From positions 1-38,857 of the forward strand of contig CAIWAH010000391.1 of the NCBI GenBank assembly GCA_903910585.1: a DNA stretch of 38,857 bases, read 5' to 3'. The notes beneath the pieces are model-generated. The model was not told the origin of the DNA. It searched no databases and saw only the letters and a list, made by a program, of their open reading frames with translations. This document shows, piece by piece, positions 15,627-23,310 of the stretch. Numbering within the stretch: the first letter of the stretch is position 1; each line of letters starts with the position of its first letter. A program made the position numbers and the translations under genes. The DNA comes from an uncultured Verrucomicrobiota bacterium (GTDB taxonomy: Bacteria > Verrucomicrobiota > Verrucomicrobiia > Limisphaerales > UBA9464).

Positions 15627-16382
15627 TCATTCCACGAGCCGGGTGTCGAGCAGGAAGAAGATGATCTGGGGCTCCTTCACTCCGGCTTCCGCGGCCGTGG
15701 TGCTGACGATGAGCTGGCCGGTGCGGCAGGCCCGGCTGCCGTTCAGGGAGAAGGTCTTCACTACCGGCAGCTCGAAGATGTGGCTGTCGGTGCTGTTGGC
15801 CGGCTTGAACATCTCCGCGACCGCCAGGCCGATGTCGGCCGCCTGCCGGACCACTCCCTGTGATTCGCCGGCCAGCTGGCTTGCGCTCTGGGCGGCGTTG
15901 GCGGCCTTGCCGATGAACTGCATGGTGTTCTGCATGCCGATCCGGCGGTCCATCATCTCCGGAGACCAGTTGAGCGAACCTTCCCACGAAAGGACGTAGG
16001 AATCGTCGTCGGCCGGCCGGGCGGTGACGGTCAGCGTGACCCCGTAAAGGGTCGCGGGCGGCATCGGTGCCCCCGGCGCGCCCACCAGCACCACGGGGCG
16101 CGTTTCGGTGGCGTCAAACTTGGCAGTGGCCTTCGGTTCGAGGGCAATTTCCCGCGTTCCGCGATACAGCACGTCCACCGACCGGCCGGCCTTGCGCAGG
16201 GTTTCCACCGCATTCGAGGCGCCGCCGGGGAGACGGAAATCCTGGAGGACCTGTTCCTTGGAGTCCGGCTTGAACCGGATCAGGGTCAGTTCGAGGGCGA
16301 GATTGCGGGGCGCCTTGGCGGTTTGGGCCATGGCGGTGGCCGCGAAGAGGCAGCCCGCGGCGAGACAGACGAGGGTTCTCAT
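15627..16382 (-). CDS. exported protein of unknown function, paralogue of its downstream neighbour
   Basis: 251 residues with a clear signal peptide (MRTLVCLAAGCLFAATAMAQ). The mature part has two beta-rich blocks (about 28-135 and 200-250) joined by an alanine-rich, probably helical stretch (QFIGKAANAAQSASQLAGES). It shares a conserved pattern with the 14702-15622 product, pointing to a gene duplication. The last block (FSLNGSRACRTGQLIVSTT) ends in a hydrophobic strand IIFFLLDTRLVE. Eleven bases separate its start from the stop of the upstream barrel gene. The order barrel, exported protein, exported paralogue suggests one envelope complex. No function can be given from the sequence. Confidence 0.6.
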   Translation of the reverse strand: MRTLVCLAAGCLFAATAMAQTAKAPRNLALELTLIRFKPDSKEQVLQDFRLPGGASNAVETLRKAGRSVDVLYRGTREIALEPKATAKFDATETRPVVLVGAPGAPMPPATLYGVTLTVTARPADDDSYVLSWEGSLNWSPEMMDRRIGMQNTMQFIGKAANAAQSASQLAGESQGVVRQAADIGLAVAEMFKPANSTDSHIFELPVVKTFSLNGSRACRTGQLIVSTTAAEAGVKEPQIIFFLLDTRLVE

Positions 16383-16393
16383 GGCGGTGCGGG

Positions 16394-17416
16394 TCAGAAT
16401 TTCCAGCCGGTGCCGAACTGCAGGTTTCCGGACGAGTAGTCGTCCCCGAAATTGCCATACAGGCCGATCATGACATAGCCCTTGCGATTGGGCCCGCGGT
16501 AGCCCACCCCGGCGCCCACGGTCAGATAGCGGCTGATGAACGCGTCCTGGAGGAATTCGGTGTCGATCACGTAGCCCTCGGCATACCAGCGCTGCCCCAG
16601 GCTGCGCCCGACCTTGAGACCGTTCTTCAGGATCTGCTGGCTGACGTCCGGGTCGAACTCATATTCGTCCACCGTCACCGACAGGCCCTCGTGGAAACTC
16701 ACGTGGTTGCCCATGGAGAACTCCCAGCGGTTCCAGCGATAGGAAAGGTAACTGGTCGCGCCGCCGGACATCAGCACCCCGCCGGCCAGCATGTCCAACG
16801 AGCCGGAAACCAGCGCGCCGGCGTGCGGCGTGACCTGCCACAGCAGCGGCTGATCCTTGCTCCGCTTCTTGATCAGCATCGCCACCGCCATCTGGCCGCC
16901 CACGCGGAACTGGTCGGCGCCCTCGATGGACGTGTAGTTGAGGGGCAGGGAAACCTCGAGGCGGACCCGGCGGGATTCGCCGATGGCCACCGGCACCATC
17001 GGGGTCCACGAGTAGGTTTCGCCCTCGAAATCCTCGCTGCGGAAGGTGCCGGCGTCCGCGGTCATCGCGATCCCTGACCGGCTGGTCGCGGCCTCGCCCT
17101 CGCCGGTGGCTTCCTCCTCGGTTTCGGTCGGCCGCAGTCCGTATTCGCCGAAATAGGCATTGGCGGCGACCGACGTGGCGGCGACGGGATTGCCGTCCAG
17201 CGCCCCGGCAATCGTCCGCCGTTCCAGCGCGGCGAGGAGTTTGGCCAGATCCCCCATGCCGTTCTGTTCCAGATAATGATCGATCTGGTCTTCCAGCTCG
17301 GGCCGGGTGACGGCGGAGAAGTTCTGGTTGATCACGGTCGGATCAAATGGGGACGTCAGCTGGGCGATCCAGTTGCCGCCGAACTGCTGGACGTTGAACC
17401 GCAGCGCCTGCGGCAC
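16394..17416 (-). CDS. outer-membrane beta-barrel protein, main part (separated from its signal peptide by an in-frame stop)
   Basis: 340 residues from a GTG. The second half has alternating hydrophobic and polar residues with frequent aromatic ends (YLSYRWNRWEFSMGNHVSF, YLTVGAGVGYRG) and ends LQFGTGWKF. A terminal aromatic residue is the usual BAM-recognition feature of outer-membrane barrels. The N-terminal third (about 1-130) is less regular. There is no signal peptide of its own. The coding frame continues upstream across a TAA at 17423-17425 into the fragment with the signal peptide, with only two codons between that stop and this GTG. It is thus probably the body of one 430-residue gene interrupted by a nonsense codon. 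Confidence 0.6.
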   Translation of the reverse strand: MPQALRFNVQQFGGNWIAQLTSPFDPTVINQNFSAVTRPELEDQIDHYLEQNGMGDLAKLLAALERRTIAGALDGNPVAATSVAANAYFGEYGLRPTETEEEATGEGEAATSRSGIAMTADAGTFRSEDFEGETYSWTPMVPVAIGESRRVRLEVSLPLNYTSIEGADQFRVGGQMAVAMLIKKRSKDQPLLWQVTPHAGALVSGSLDMLAGGVLMSGGATSYLSYRWNRWEFSMGNHVSFHEGLSVTVDEYEFDPDVSQQILKNGLKVGRSLGQRWYAEGYVIDTEFLQDAFISRYLTVGAGVGYRGPNRKGYVMIGLYGNFGDDYSSGNLQFGTGWKF

Positions 17417-17422
17417 GCTGCC

Positions 17423-17686
17423 TTAGCGAAGGGAGGCGACGAACTCGCGGTTGTTCAGCTGATTGAACTGTCCGGTGCCTTCGATCAGATCGGTGATCCG
17501 GTCGGGCAGGTTGCTGGTGCCCTGGGTGATGGTCAGGGGCGGCAGCGCGTCGGTGGTCGCGGCATTGAACTCAAACAGGTCCTTGGCGGACACGCCGGCC
17601 GCGAGGGCGAGCGAGACGGCGGTGGCGGTGCCGAGGCCGGGCCGGCCGGAGGAAGGCAGACGGGATGGGCTGGGGTTGGATTTCAT
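17423..17686 (-). CDS. signal-peptide fragment of the interrupted barrel gene
   Basis: 87 codons from ATG to TAA. A signal-like hydrophobic segment (ATAVSLALAAGVSAKD) follows a basic, serine/proline-rich start, and the mature part runs to NNREFVASLR before the stop. The next codons in the same frame are GGC, AGC and then the GTG that opens the 340-residue barrel ORF, whose sequence continues naturally (PQALRFNVQQFGG). A single GAA or CAA to TAA change would account for the break. Whether it is real, a sequencing error or leaky is not decided by the sequence. Confidence 0.55.
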   Translation of the reverse strand: MKSNPSPSRLPSSGRPGLGTATAVSLALAAGVSAKDLFEFNAATTDALPPLTITQGTSNLPDRITDLIEGTGQFNQLNNREFVASLR

Positions 17687-18082
17687 GGAGGGGAGTTTCA
17701 GGAAGCTAGGTTTCGTTTGTCGGTCGCCTCGGCCGTGTCACGCCCGAATTGCCGGTCCGGGTCCGGGCGGCGGCGGACCGCTTCTTGGTGCTGCAATTGG
17801 GCCGCCCGTTCCGGTTGGGTTACGCGCCGGTCAGAAGTTCCCGCCAATTTGGGTGATGGCCGCACCCTCCCTTGACTCCCGTGGCGAAAGCGGGGCGATA
17901 CTGTCGCCCGTCAAGCCACCGTTCCGCATGAAAGCGGCGGTTCCGATGTTGTCGGCACCGTCGTCTCGACTGCGCCGATGGCCACAGCCGGCATCAATTC
18001 TCCGGAATGCCTGCCGACCGGCTCAATGGGCGGCGGCCGGGCCGGGACTTGGGGACGGCTTTTGCAACCAGCGAAATCATCA
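17687..18082. other. 396-bp divergent intergenic region
   Basis: This region separates the barrel operon (minus strand) from the large exported protein gene (plus strand). I see no gene. It holds a nested inverted repeat (17871-17915) overlapping a candidate promoter and then a leader of about 170 bases. Open codons continue upstream of the ATG at 18083, but they lack coding character and would bury the signal peptide. Confidence 0.45.
17872..17902 (+). promoter_or_regulatory. candidate promoter within a nested inverted repeat
   Basis: TTGACT (17872-17877) and GATACT (17897-17902) are 19 bases apart. The area also contains CTTGAC (17871-17876) inverted as GTCAAG (17910-17915), and GGGCGA inverted as TCGCCC around the -10 box. 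It could drive the exported-protein gene starting at 18083 and be controlled through these symmetries. The long spacer makes this uncertain. Confidence 0.25.
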
Positions 18083-21000
18083 ATGAAACCTCGTTATTCC
18101 CTCCGGGCCTGCCTCCTGGCAGCCGGCCTCATCTCGGCGCAGGCCATCGCCTTCGCGCAGACCGACCTGTTCTGGTCCGCCACAACCGGCAGCTTTCTTG
18201 ATGCCTCCAAGTGGAACCCGAGCATGGTTCCCGGCCTCACTGAAATCGCCACGATTAACAACGGTGGCACCGCCACCATCGAGGCCAGCGCGGGCACGTT
18301 CTCGCTGTCCGGCCTGCGCCTGGGTGTCACCCAGGGCAGCTTGGAGTCCGGCAACGTGGTCATGAACGGCGGCACGATGAACCTTGGCGGCAGCTCCGGC
18401 GACCCGAAGGCCGTGATCGGCTTCAGCGCCCGGCTGTCCTCGTTCATCATGAACGGCGGCACCATCTTCTTCGACGGACCGGACCAGTTCCCTGGCAGCT
18501 ACTCGGACGACGGTCTCAACGGCCTCGACTGGGAAGTCGGCGAAAAGGGTCTCGGCCGATTCGAGATGCACAACGACGCCAAGTTCTTCGGCGGCGACGA
18601 CCTGAAGGTCGGTGCCAACGGCGCCGGGCGGGGCAGCGTGCTGATCGACGGCAATGCCCATCTCGCCGTCGGCAGCGGCATCAGTGTGTCCGAAGGCGGT
18701 CCGACCGCAGAAGACCAGGTGATGGTCATCGCCGGCAACGCCACCGTGGACGCCGGCAACAGTCTCGGTGCCGGCAATCCGAACGGCTCCACCGATGAAG
18801 GCTACCTCACGATGGCTGCGGGCGCGGACAGCACGGGCCGCCTGACGGTGCAGGACAACGCCGTCCTCAATTTCCGCCGCCTCAGCGCACGTCAGGGCAA
18901 CAGCTACGTCACCGTCAAGAACCACGGCCAGATCCATATCTTTGACCTGATGCAGGGCGACGGCTCCACGGCCGAAAAGCGCCCGACCGAAACCGGCCCC
19001 AACAGCACGTTCGTCTCGCAGTCGCCCGGCTACGGGGAATTCCTCCTGCAGGACGACGCGGTGATGACCGTCAATTCCGATCCCGCCAACGGGCCCACCA
19101 AAGGCCTCGGCATCAGCGCCCCGCGCGACGCGGGCAACGCGGCCGGAACGGCCAAGCTGATCGTCCGCGACCGCGCCACATTCAGTGTGGTGCAGAACCT
19201 CGAGGTCGGCACCGGCGCGGCTGACACCTCGGACGGCACCCTCACCGTCGTCGGCCCCAACGCCAAGGTGAACATCGGCGCGGACCTCAAGCTGGCGATC
19301 GACGTGGATGACCAGCCGACCCCGGGCAAGGGCACCATCAATCCGGTGATCACCGCGGGAACCCACTCCGTGATCAACGTTGCCGGCATCGCCAAGATCG
19401 CCAACGGCACCCTCAAGGTGAAGCTGGAGGAATACACCCCCGTTGGCGGCGAAAGTTACACCCTCATCAAGGGCGGCACCGTCAATGGACAGTTCGTTGC
19501 CACCGACTTTTCCGAGGCGGTCCTCGGGGCCGGCCTGAGCTGGAAGGTGGAATACAACGCGGACTCCGTCGTGCTGAAGGTCGAGGGCGGCTCGCCGGCC
19601 GCGACCAAGCCCGGTCTGGCCGAAGCCAACGGCCTCGAGCCGCTCGGGCCCACGGTTTACGTGAACCCCGGCGACACGACCCAGAACAACGGCAAGGTTG
19701 AAAGCCTTGGCGTCGGCGTCATCGCCAACGGCAACGTGGTGGTCGGCTGGGAAGACGACGGTGACGGCCTGACCGACCAGGAAGCCGTCTGGACCGTTTA
19801 CAATCCCGCCGGAGTTGCGCAGACCCCGGTGACCACCCTCACCACCATTGATCCGGACTTCGCCGGCCAGACCCACAGCTCCCGTTTCCTGTCATTCTTC
19901 CGGGCGGACGGTTCGGCGGTGTCCGGCCGCACCTCGTGGGGTCCGAAGATCAAGGCCAACCTGTTCGGCGCCGGCTTCGGCATGGGCGCCACCGCGTTCG
20001 ACCTCGGCAAGGAGGTCGCCTCCCAGGCCGGTTACCAGGACAAGGGAGATTGGCCGGCGGTGCAGCTGCTCAACGACGCCGGCGGCCCGCTGGGCATCGT
20101 GTCCGGTCTCAGCGAGGAATACGCCGCCCGTGACGGCGATGTCCGCATCGGCGACTGGGATTACCTCGCCAACGGCAACCTCGTGATCGTCGGCGAAAGC
20201 CGGCAGCGTCCCGACCTCGTGGACATCTACGGCGGGGCCGAAGCCAAGACCCACGGCGTCGTCCGCGTGGTCAAGGCGGACGGCTCGGTGGTCAAGGCCG
20301 AGCAGTTGCTCGGCAAGGATCCGATCGAAGTCCAGATCTGGCACGGCTCGGCGGTCACGGCGAATGGCTTTGCCGTCCGCTACTCGGCGAACCCGGGCGG
20401 TGCGAAGCTGCAGCGCTTCGACAACAGCGGCAACAAGGTCGGCGACGAGATCGATCTCGCCACCCTGACCGGCAGCCCGATCTCCGCTGGCGGCGGCCGC
20501 GGCGAAGGCATCGGCTTCCACGGCAACGGCAAGGACGCCTATGTCCTCGCGACTGCCGGCACCGACACCCAAGGCAAACCCCAGATCTGGGTTTCCGTGA
20601 TCAATGCGGACGGCACCCTGCGCTGGGCCCGGACGGTCGGCGATGCCAAGAGCCTCGCCCACACCGCCATCGGCCGCGTGGATGCCGCCATCGATGAATC
20701 CGGCCGCGTGGCCGTGATCTACGCCGACAAGGCCGGCACGGTGGACGCCGGTGGCACGACCTCGTTGGTGCTCGGCCGCCTGTTCAACGCCCAAGGCGCC
20801 CCGATCGGCGGTGTCTTCCACGTCAGCGAGAAGGAGCTGCCCGTGGCTGAAACGCTCGACGCGATTGATCCCCGCGTTGACTGGCGCGGCAACACCCTCG
20901 CGGTGGCCTGGGAGAGCAAGAACCAGGCGCCGACCAATCCGGAGGCTCCCTCGGTCGTCGCCCTGCGCACCTTCAATGTGCCCGGCGGCGTGATCTCCGC

Positions 21001-21181
21001 GCCGACGATTGCGGCCAGCCGCAATGCCGACGGCAGCCTGACCATCACCTACACCGGCACGCTGGTCAGCTCCGACACCGCCAACGGCACCTACACGGCC
21101 GTGGCCGGCGCCACCGGTGGAACCTACACCGTGCCCGCCAACGTGGCGGCCGGCGCGAAGTTCTTCCGCAGCCAGAACTGA
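18083..21181 (+). CDS. large exported beta-rich protein (passenger-like N-terminal half, propeller-like C-terminal half)
   Basis: 1032 residues from the ATG at 18083, chosen because it gives a clean signal peptide (YSLRACLLAAGLISAQAIAFAQ-like). The mature protein begins TDLFWSATTGSFLDASKWNP, a start common in verrucomicrobial proteins with autotransporter-type beta-strand repeats. Residues about 25-520 are glycine/asparagine-rich with recurring short strands (VVMNGGTMNLGGSS, FIMNGGTIFFDGP, LTVVGPNAKVNIGADLK), suggesting a right-handed beta-helix. Residues about 530-960 look like a beta-propeller (VGVIANGNVVVGWEDDGDG, DYLANGNLVIVGES). There is no C-terminal barrel and no PEP-CTERM signal. The end, TYTVPANVAAGAKFFRSQN, may serve secretion. 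A strong terminator follows. It is likely a cell-surface or secreted adhesin-like protein, with function unknown. Confidence 0.75.
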   Translation: MKPRYSLRACLLAAGLISAQAIAFAQTDLFWSATTGSFLDASKWNPSMVPGLTEIATINNGGTATIEASAGTFSLSGLRLGVTQGSLESGNVVMNGGTMNLGGSSGDPKAVIGFSARLSSFIMNGGTIFFDGPDQFPGSYSDDGLNGLDWEVGEKGLGRFEMHNDAKFFGGDDLKVGANGAGRGSVLIDGNAHLAVGSGISVSEGGPTAEDQVMVIAGNATVDAGNSLGAGNPNGSTDEGYLTMAAGADSTGRLTVQDNAVLNFRRLSARQGNSYVTVKNHGQIHIFDLMQGDGSTAEKRPTETGPNSTFVSQSPGYGEFLLQDDAVMTVNSDPANGPTKGLGISAPRDAGNAAGTAKLIVRDRATFSVVQNLEVGTGAADTSDGTLTVVGPNAKVNIGADLKLAIDVDDQPTPGKGTINPVITAGTHSVINVAGIAKIANGTLKVKLEEYTPVGGESYTLIKGGTVNGQFVATDFSEAVLGAGLSWKVEYNADSVVLKVEGGSPAATKPGLAEANGLEPLGPTVYVNPGDTTQNNGKVESLGVGVIANGNVVVGWEDDGDGLTDQEAVWTVYNPAGVAQTPVTTLTTIDPDFAGQTHSSRFLSFFRADGSAVSGRTSWGPKIKANLFGAGFGMGATAFDLGKEVASQAGYQDKGDWPAVQLLNDAGGPLGIVSGLSEEYAARDGDVRIGDWDYLANGNLVIVGESRQRPDLVDIYGGAEAKTHGVVRVVKADGSVVKAEQLLGKDPIEVQIWHGSAVTANGFAVRYSANPGGAKLQRFDNSGNKVGDEIDLATLTGSPISAGGGRGEGIGFHGNGKDAYVLATAGTDTQGKPQIWVSVINADGTLRWARTVGDAKSLAHTAIGRVDAAIDESGRVAVIYADKAGTVDAGGTTSLVLGRLFNAQGAPIGGVFHVSEKELPVAETLDAIDPRVDWRGNTLAVAWESKNQAPTNPEAPSVVALRTFNVPGGVISAPTIAASRNADGSLTITYTGTLVSSDTANGTYTAVAGATGGTYTVPANVAAGAKFFRSQN

Positions 21182-21207
21182 GCAGCCGGAGCGCAGCTTG
21201 CCCACAC

Positions 21208-21239
21208 GGGCCGGAGGTCAATCGCCTCCGGCCCTTTTT
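21208..21239 (+). terminator. Rho-independent terminator after the 1032-residue protein gene
   Basis: A perfect 10-bp stem (GGGCCGGAGG with CCTCCGGCCC, 7-base loop) at 21208-21234 is followed by five T residues. It sits 27 bases after the stop codon. Confidence 0.9.
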
Positions 21240-21276
21240 GTTGCCCGAGTCCGCGGAATTGCCGTCCGGCGAAAAT

Positions 21277-21305
21277 GAAAACGCCCGCCGGAAGCCGGCG
21301 GGCGT
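21277..21305 (-). terminator. Rho-independent terminator of the DUF481 gene
   Basis: Read on the minus strand, an 11-bp perfect stem with a 3-base loop (21281-21305) is followed by a T-rich stretch (TTTCATTTTC). It lies 22 bases beyond the stop at 21327 and stands back to back with the plus-strand terminator at 21208-21239. Confidence 0.85.
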
Positions 21306-21326
21306 GATCACGTCGAAAGGACCGGA

Positions 21327-22118
21327 TCAGAACTTGTAGTTGATGCCGGCGAGCAGCTTCAGGTCGTTCTTTTCGCGGAAGACCAGCGGAACGGTGCCTG
21401 CGATTGCGGCCGGCCGGGCGCGGAAGGTGTCCTGCAGGGTGACGCGCAGGGCGAGGTTCTTCACGATGTCCGCTTCGAGACCGATCTGTCCCTGGATGAT
21501 GTGGTTACCGAAGTCGGAAGCCTCCGGCATGAATTCGAGGTCCTGGAAGACGCGGGCGCGTTCGTTGATGTTCCAGGTGAACTTCTCGCCGAAGCGGATG
21601 GTCATGTAGTCGTTCTTGTCCACGCCGAGCTTTTCTACCACGTAACCGGGACCGGCTTCACCGCTCAGCGTGACGTTCTTCTCCTTGATGAAGTAGTAAC
21701 CGGCGTTGGCGGTGCCGGTGAAGCGGTAGTCGATGTCGGCGATCTCGTCGCGCCGGCCGTCCACGCGGGCGCCGAGGTAAAAGCGCTCGGAGATCAGGCG
21801 GTTGTATTGCAGCGCGGCGCCGAAGTTGTTGACCGTGATGTTGTCATTGTCCACCAGCACGGTGCCGACCACCGCGCGCGTGGTGGCCTCGCCGTAGGCG
21901 ACGTCCGCGGTGCCGATCAGCTCGTTCTGCTCCCACTTCTTGGCAGCGTTGAAATTGGCACCGATCAGCAGCGTGTCCGAGTTGCCGGAGGTGAGGGCGA
22001 AGTTCAGGCCGGCCGAGGTCTTCCAGCCGGTGTCCGGGGCGTCCTGGGCCACGGCGGTGGTGACGGAAACAGCGGCGACGGCCAGCGCGACGCCCGCGAG
22101 ATGCTTGGGGTAACTCAT
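21327..22118 (-). CDS. DUF481-type outer-membrane protein
   Basis: 263 residues from the ATG at 22118, selected because it begins a good signal peptide (GVALAVAAVSVTTAVAQ). The mature protein has TGWKTSAGLNFALTSGNSDT, the hallmark first strand of DUF481 (YdiY-like, salt-induced outer-membrane) proteins. The rest alternates polar and hydrophobic residues through about ten strands (AALQYNRLISERFYLGARVD, GEAGPGYVVEKLG) and ends GINYKF with a terminal aromatic residue for BAM insertion. The family is thought to form small barrels with an uncertain role. It is a single-gene unit with its own terminator. Confidence 0.85.
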   Translation of the reverse strand: MSYPKHLAGVALAVAAVSVTTAVAQDAPDTGWKTSAGLNFALTSGNSDTLLIGANFNAAKKWEQNELIGTADVAYGEATTRAVVGTVLVDNDNITVNNFGAALQYNRLISERFYLGARVDGRRDEIADIDYRFTGTANAGYYFIKEKNVTLSGEAGPGYVVEKLGVDKNDYMTIRFGEKFTWNINERARVFQDLEFMPEASDFGNHIIQGQIGLEADIVKNLALRVTLQDTFRARPAAIAGTVPLVFREKNDLKLLAGINYKF

Positions 22119-22223
22119 ATTCTGGAGCGCGGTTGTTAGGAGATGTCCGGCCGGTCCGCAATGGCGAAAACCGGCGCCCGCCGTCCGCCGTCCGGAAGGC
22201 AGGCTCGCCTTCCGCCTGTCCAT

Positions 22224-22250
22224 CGGGTTCAATCCCGTTCACCCGCGACC
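22224..22250 (+). repeat. tRNA-Gly 3'-end-like sequence just before the truncated release factor gene
   Basis: A T-arm-like hairpin (CGGG, TTCAAT, CCCG) is followed by TTCACCCGC. Over 27 bases it matches the tRNA-Gly fragment at 6462-6488 at 20 positions, with most of the divergence in the last four bases. No 5' tRNA half precedes it. It may be a decayed integration scar or a coincidence. Confidence 0.3.
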
Positions 22251-22263
22251 GGCGGGACGTTTC

Positions 22264-23046
22264 ATGGCATCCGAATCCGAATCCGGGACCCGCTTCATCG
22301 CGCCCGAACATCCGCACTTCAGCGGCTTCATCTTCAAGATCCAGGCCAACATGGATCCGAAGCACCGCGACCGCATCGCCTTCGTGCGCGTGGTGAGCGG
22401 CAAGTTCGAGCGCGACATGACGGTGACCCACGTCCAGTCGGGCAAGAAGGTCCGGCTCAGTTCGTCCCACAAGCTCTTCGGCAACGAACGCGAGACGGTG
22501 GACGAGGCGTTCCCCGGCGACATCATCGGCCTGGTCGGCCACGACGGCTTTGGCATCGGCGACACGCTGACCACCGACCCGAAGATCCGTTACGACGAGA
22601 TCCCGCGGTTCACGCCGGAGGTCTTCGAGTATTTCCACAACCCGAACACGGCGAAGTTCAAGCAGTTCCGCCAGGGCCTCGACCAACTTCTTCTCGAAGG
22701 CGTCGCCCAGGCCTTCAATCTCCGGGACACCGCCTCACGCGTGCCGTTGCTGGCGGCGGTCGGTCCGCTCCAGTTCGAGGTGCTGCAATACCGGCTCGAA
22801 ACCGAATACGGCGCCGAAACCCGCCGCGAACCCGCGCCCTTTCAGGTCGTGCGCTGGCTGCCCGCCGGCACCAAGGAAGAAGAACTCGACGGCATTTCGC
22901 TGCCGACCGGCGGCCGCTTCGCCACAGACACCGACGGCAACTGGGTCGCGCTGTTCCCGACCGACTGGTCGCTGAACTACTTCGCCCAAAACAATCCCAA
23001 GGTGCCGCTCAACCCGCTGGCGCCGAAGAAGACGCCGGAGGATTGA
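22264..23046 (+). CDS. prfC: peptide chain release factor 3, C-terminal half only (GTPase domain missing)
   Basis: 260 residues corresponding to domains II and III of RF3, the GTPase that recycles release factors 1 and 2 from terminated ribosomes. HFSGFIFKIQANMDPKHRDR near residue 20 is a near-perfect RF3 domain II signature (about residue 290 in full-length RF3). The rest continues normally (FPGDIIGLVGHDGFGIGDTL, AVGPLQFEVLQYRLETEYGA). All G motifs (P-loop, DxxG, NKxD) are absent. The upstream frame reaches a stop at 22111-22113 without RF3 similarity. About 270 residues are thus missing, exactly up to the domain boundary. Either an upstream rearrangement removed them or the two halves are encoded apart. 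The ATG at 22264 has a weak GGCGGGA before it. Confidence 0.8.
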   Translation: MASESESGTRFIAPEHPHFSGFIFKIQANMDPKHRDRIAFVRVVSGKFERDMTVTHVQSGKKVRLSSSHKLFGNERETVDEAFPGDIIGLVGHDGFGIGDTLTTDPKIRYDEIPRFTPEVFEYFHNPNTAKFKQFRQGLDQLLLEGVAQAFNLRDTASRVPLLAAVGPLQFEVLQYRLETEYGAETRREPAPFQVVRWLPAGTKEEELDGISLPTGGRFATDTDGNWVALFPTDWSLNYFAQNNPKVPLNPLAPKKTPED

Positions 23047-23310
23047 GCCGCTGGCGGCGAGTTTATGGGCCGGATTTCGACCGGCACCGACTTGTCAGTT
23101 CTCGGGGGGAGTCGCGGAACGCAAGGGTCAGAGGGCGGTCGGTAGCCTGCAGTCCGAAGTCGTCGCGGTCTTGCCGTGGCGGAAAAGCAGTCATCCGTGG
23201 GTCGGAGAAACCTCCGGTGCGCGATTGGAGCCTTCGGAAAGATGCTCCACTTTTGTTGGCGTAAAGTGCATGTCTCAATTCGCGTCACCCGGATTGGTGG
23301 AGATGCTGCC

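Noticed and set aside
18080..19876. 598-codon open frame antisense to the exported beta-rich protein
   Set aside because: It mirrors the repetitive glycine-rich coding strand. The sense frame has a signal peptide and terminator.
18083..21181. Classical type V autotransporter
   Set aside because: The C-terminus lacks a 12-strand barrel domain and a terminal aromatic residue (it ends SQN).
19892..21205. 437-codon antisense open frame
   Set aside because: It is a shadow of the same exported protein gene with no recognisable features.
23248..23268. CACTTT/AAAGTG inverted repeat before the hydrolase gene as an operator
   Set aside because: It is only 6 bp with 9-base spacing, easily expected by chance, and has no second copy.
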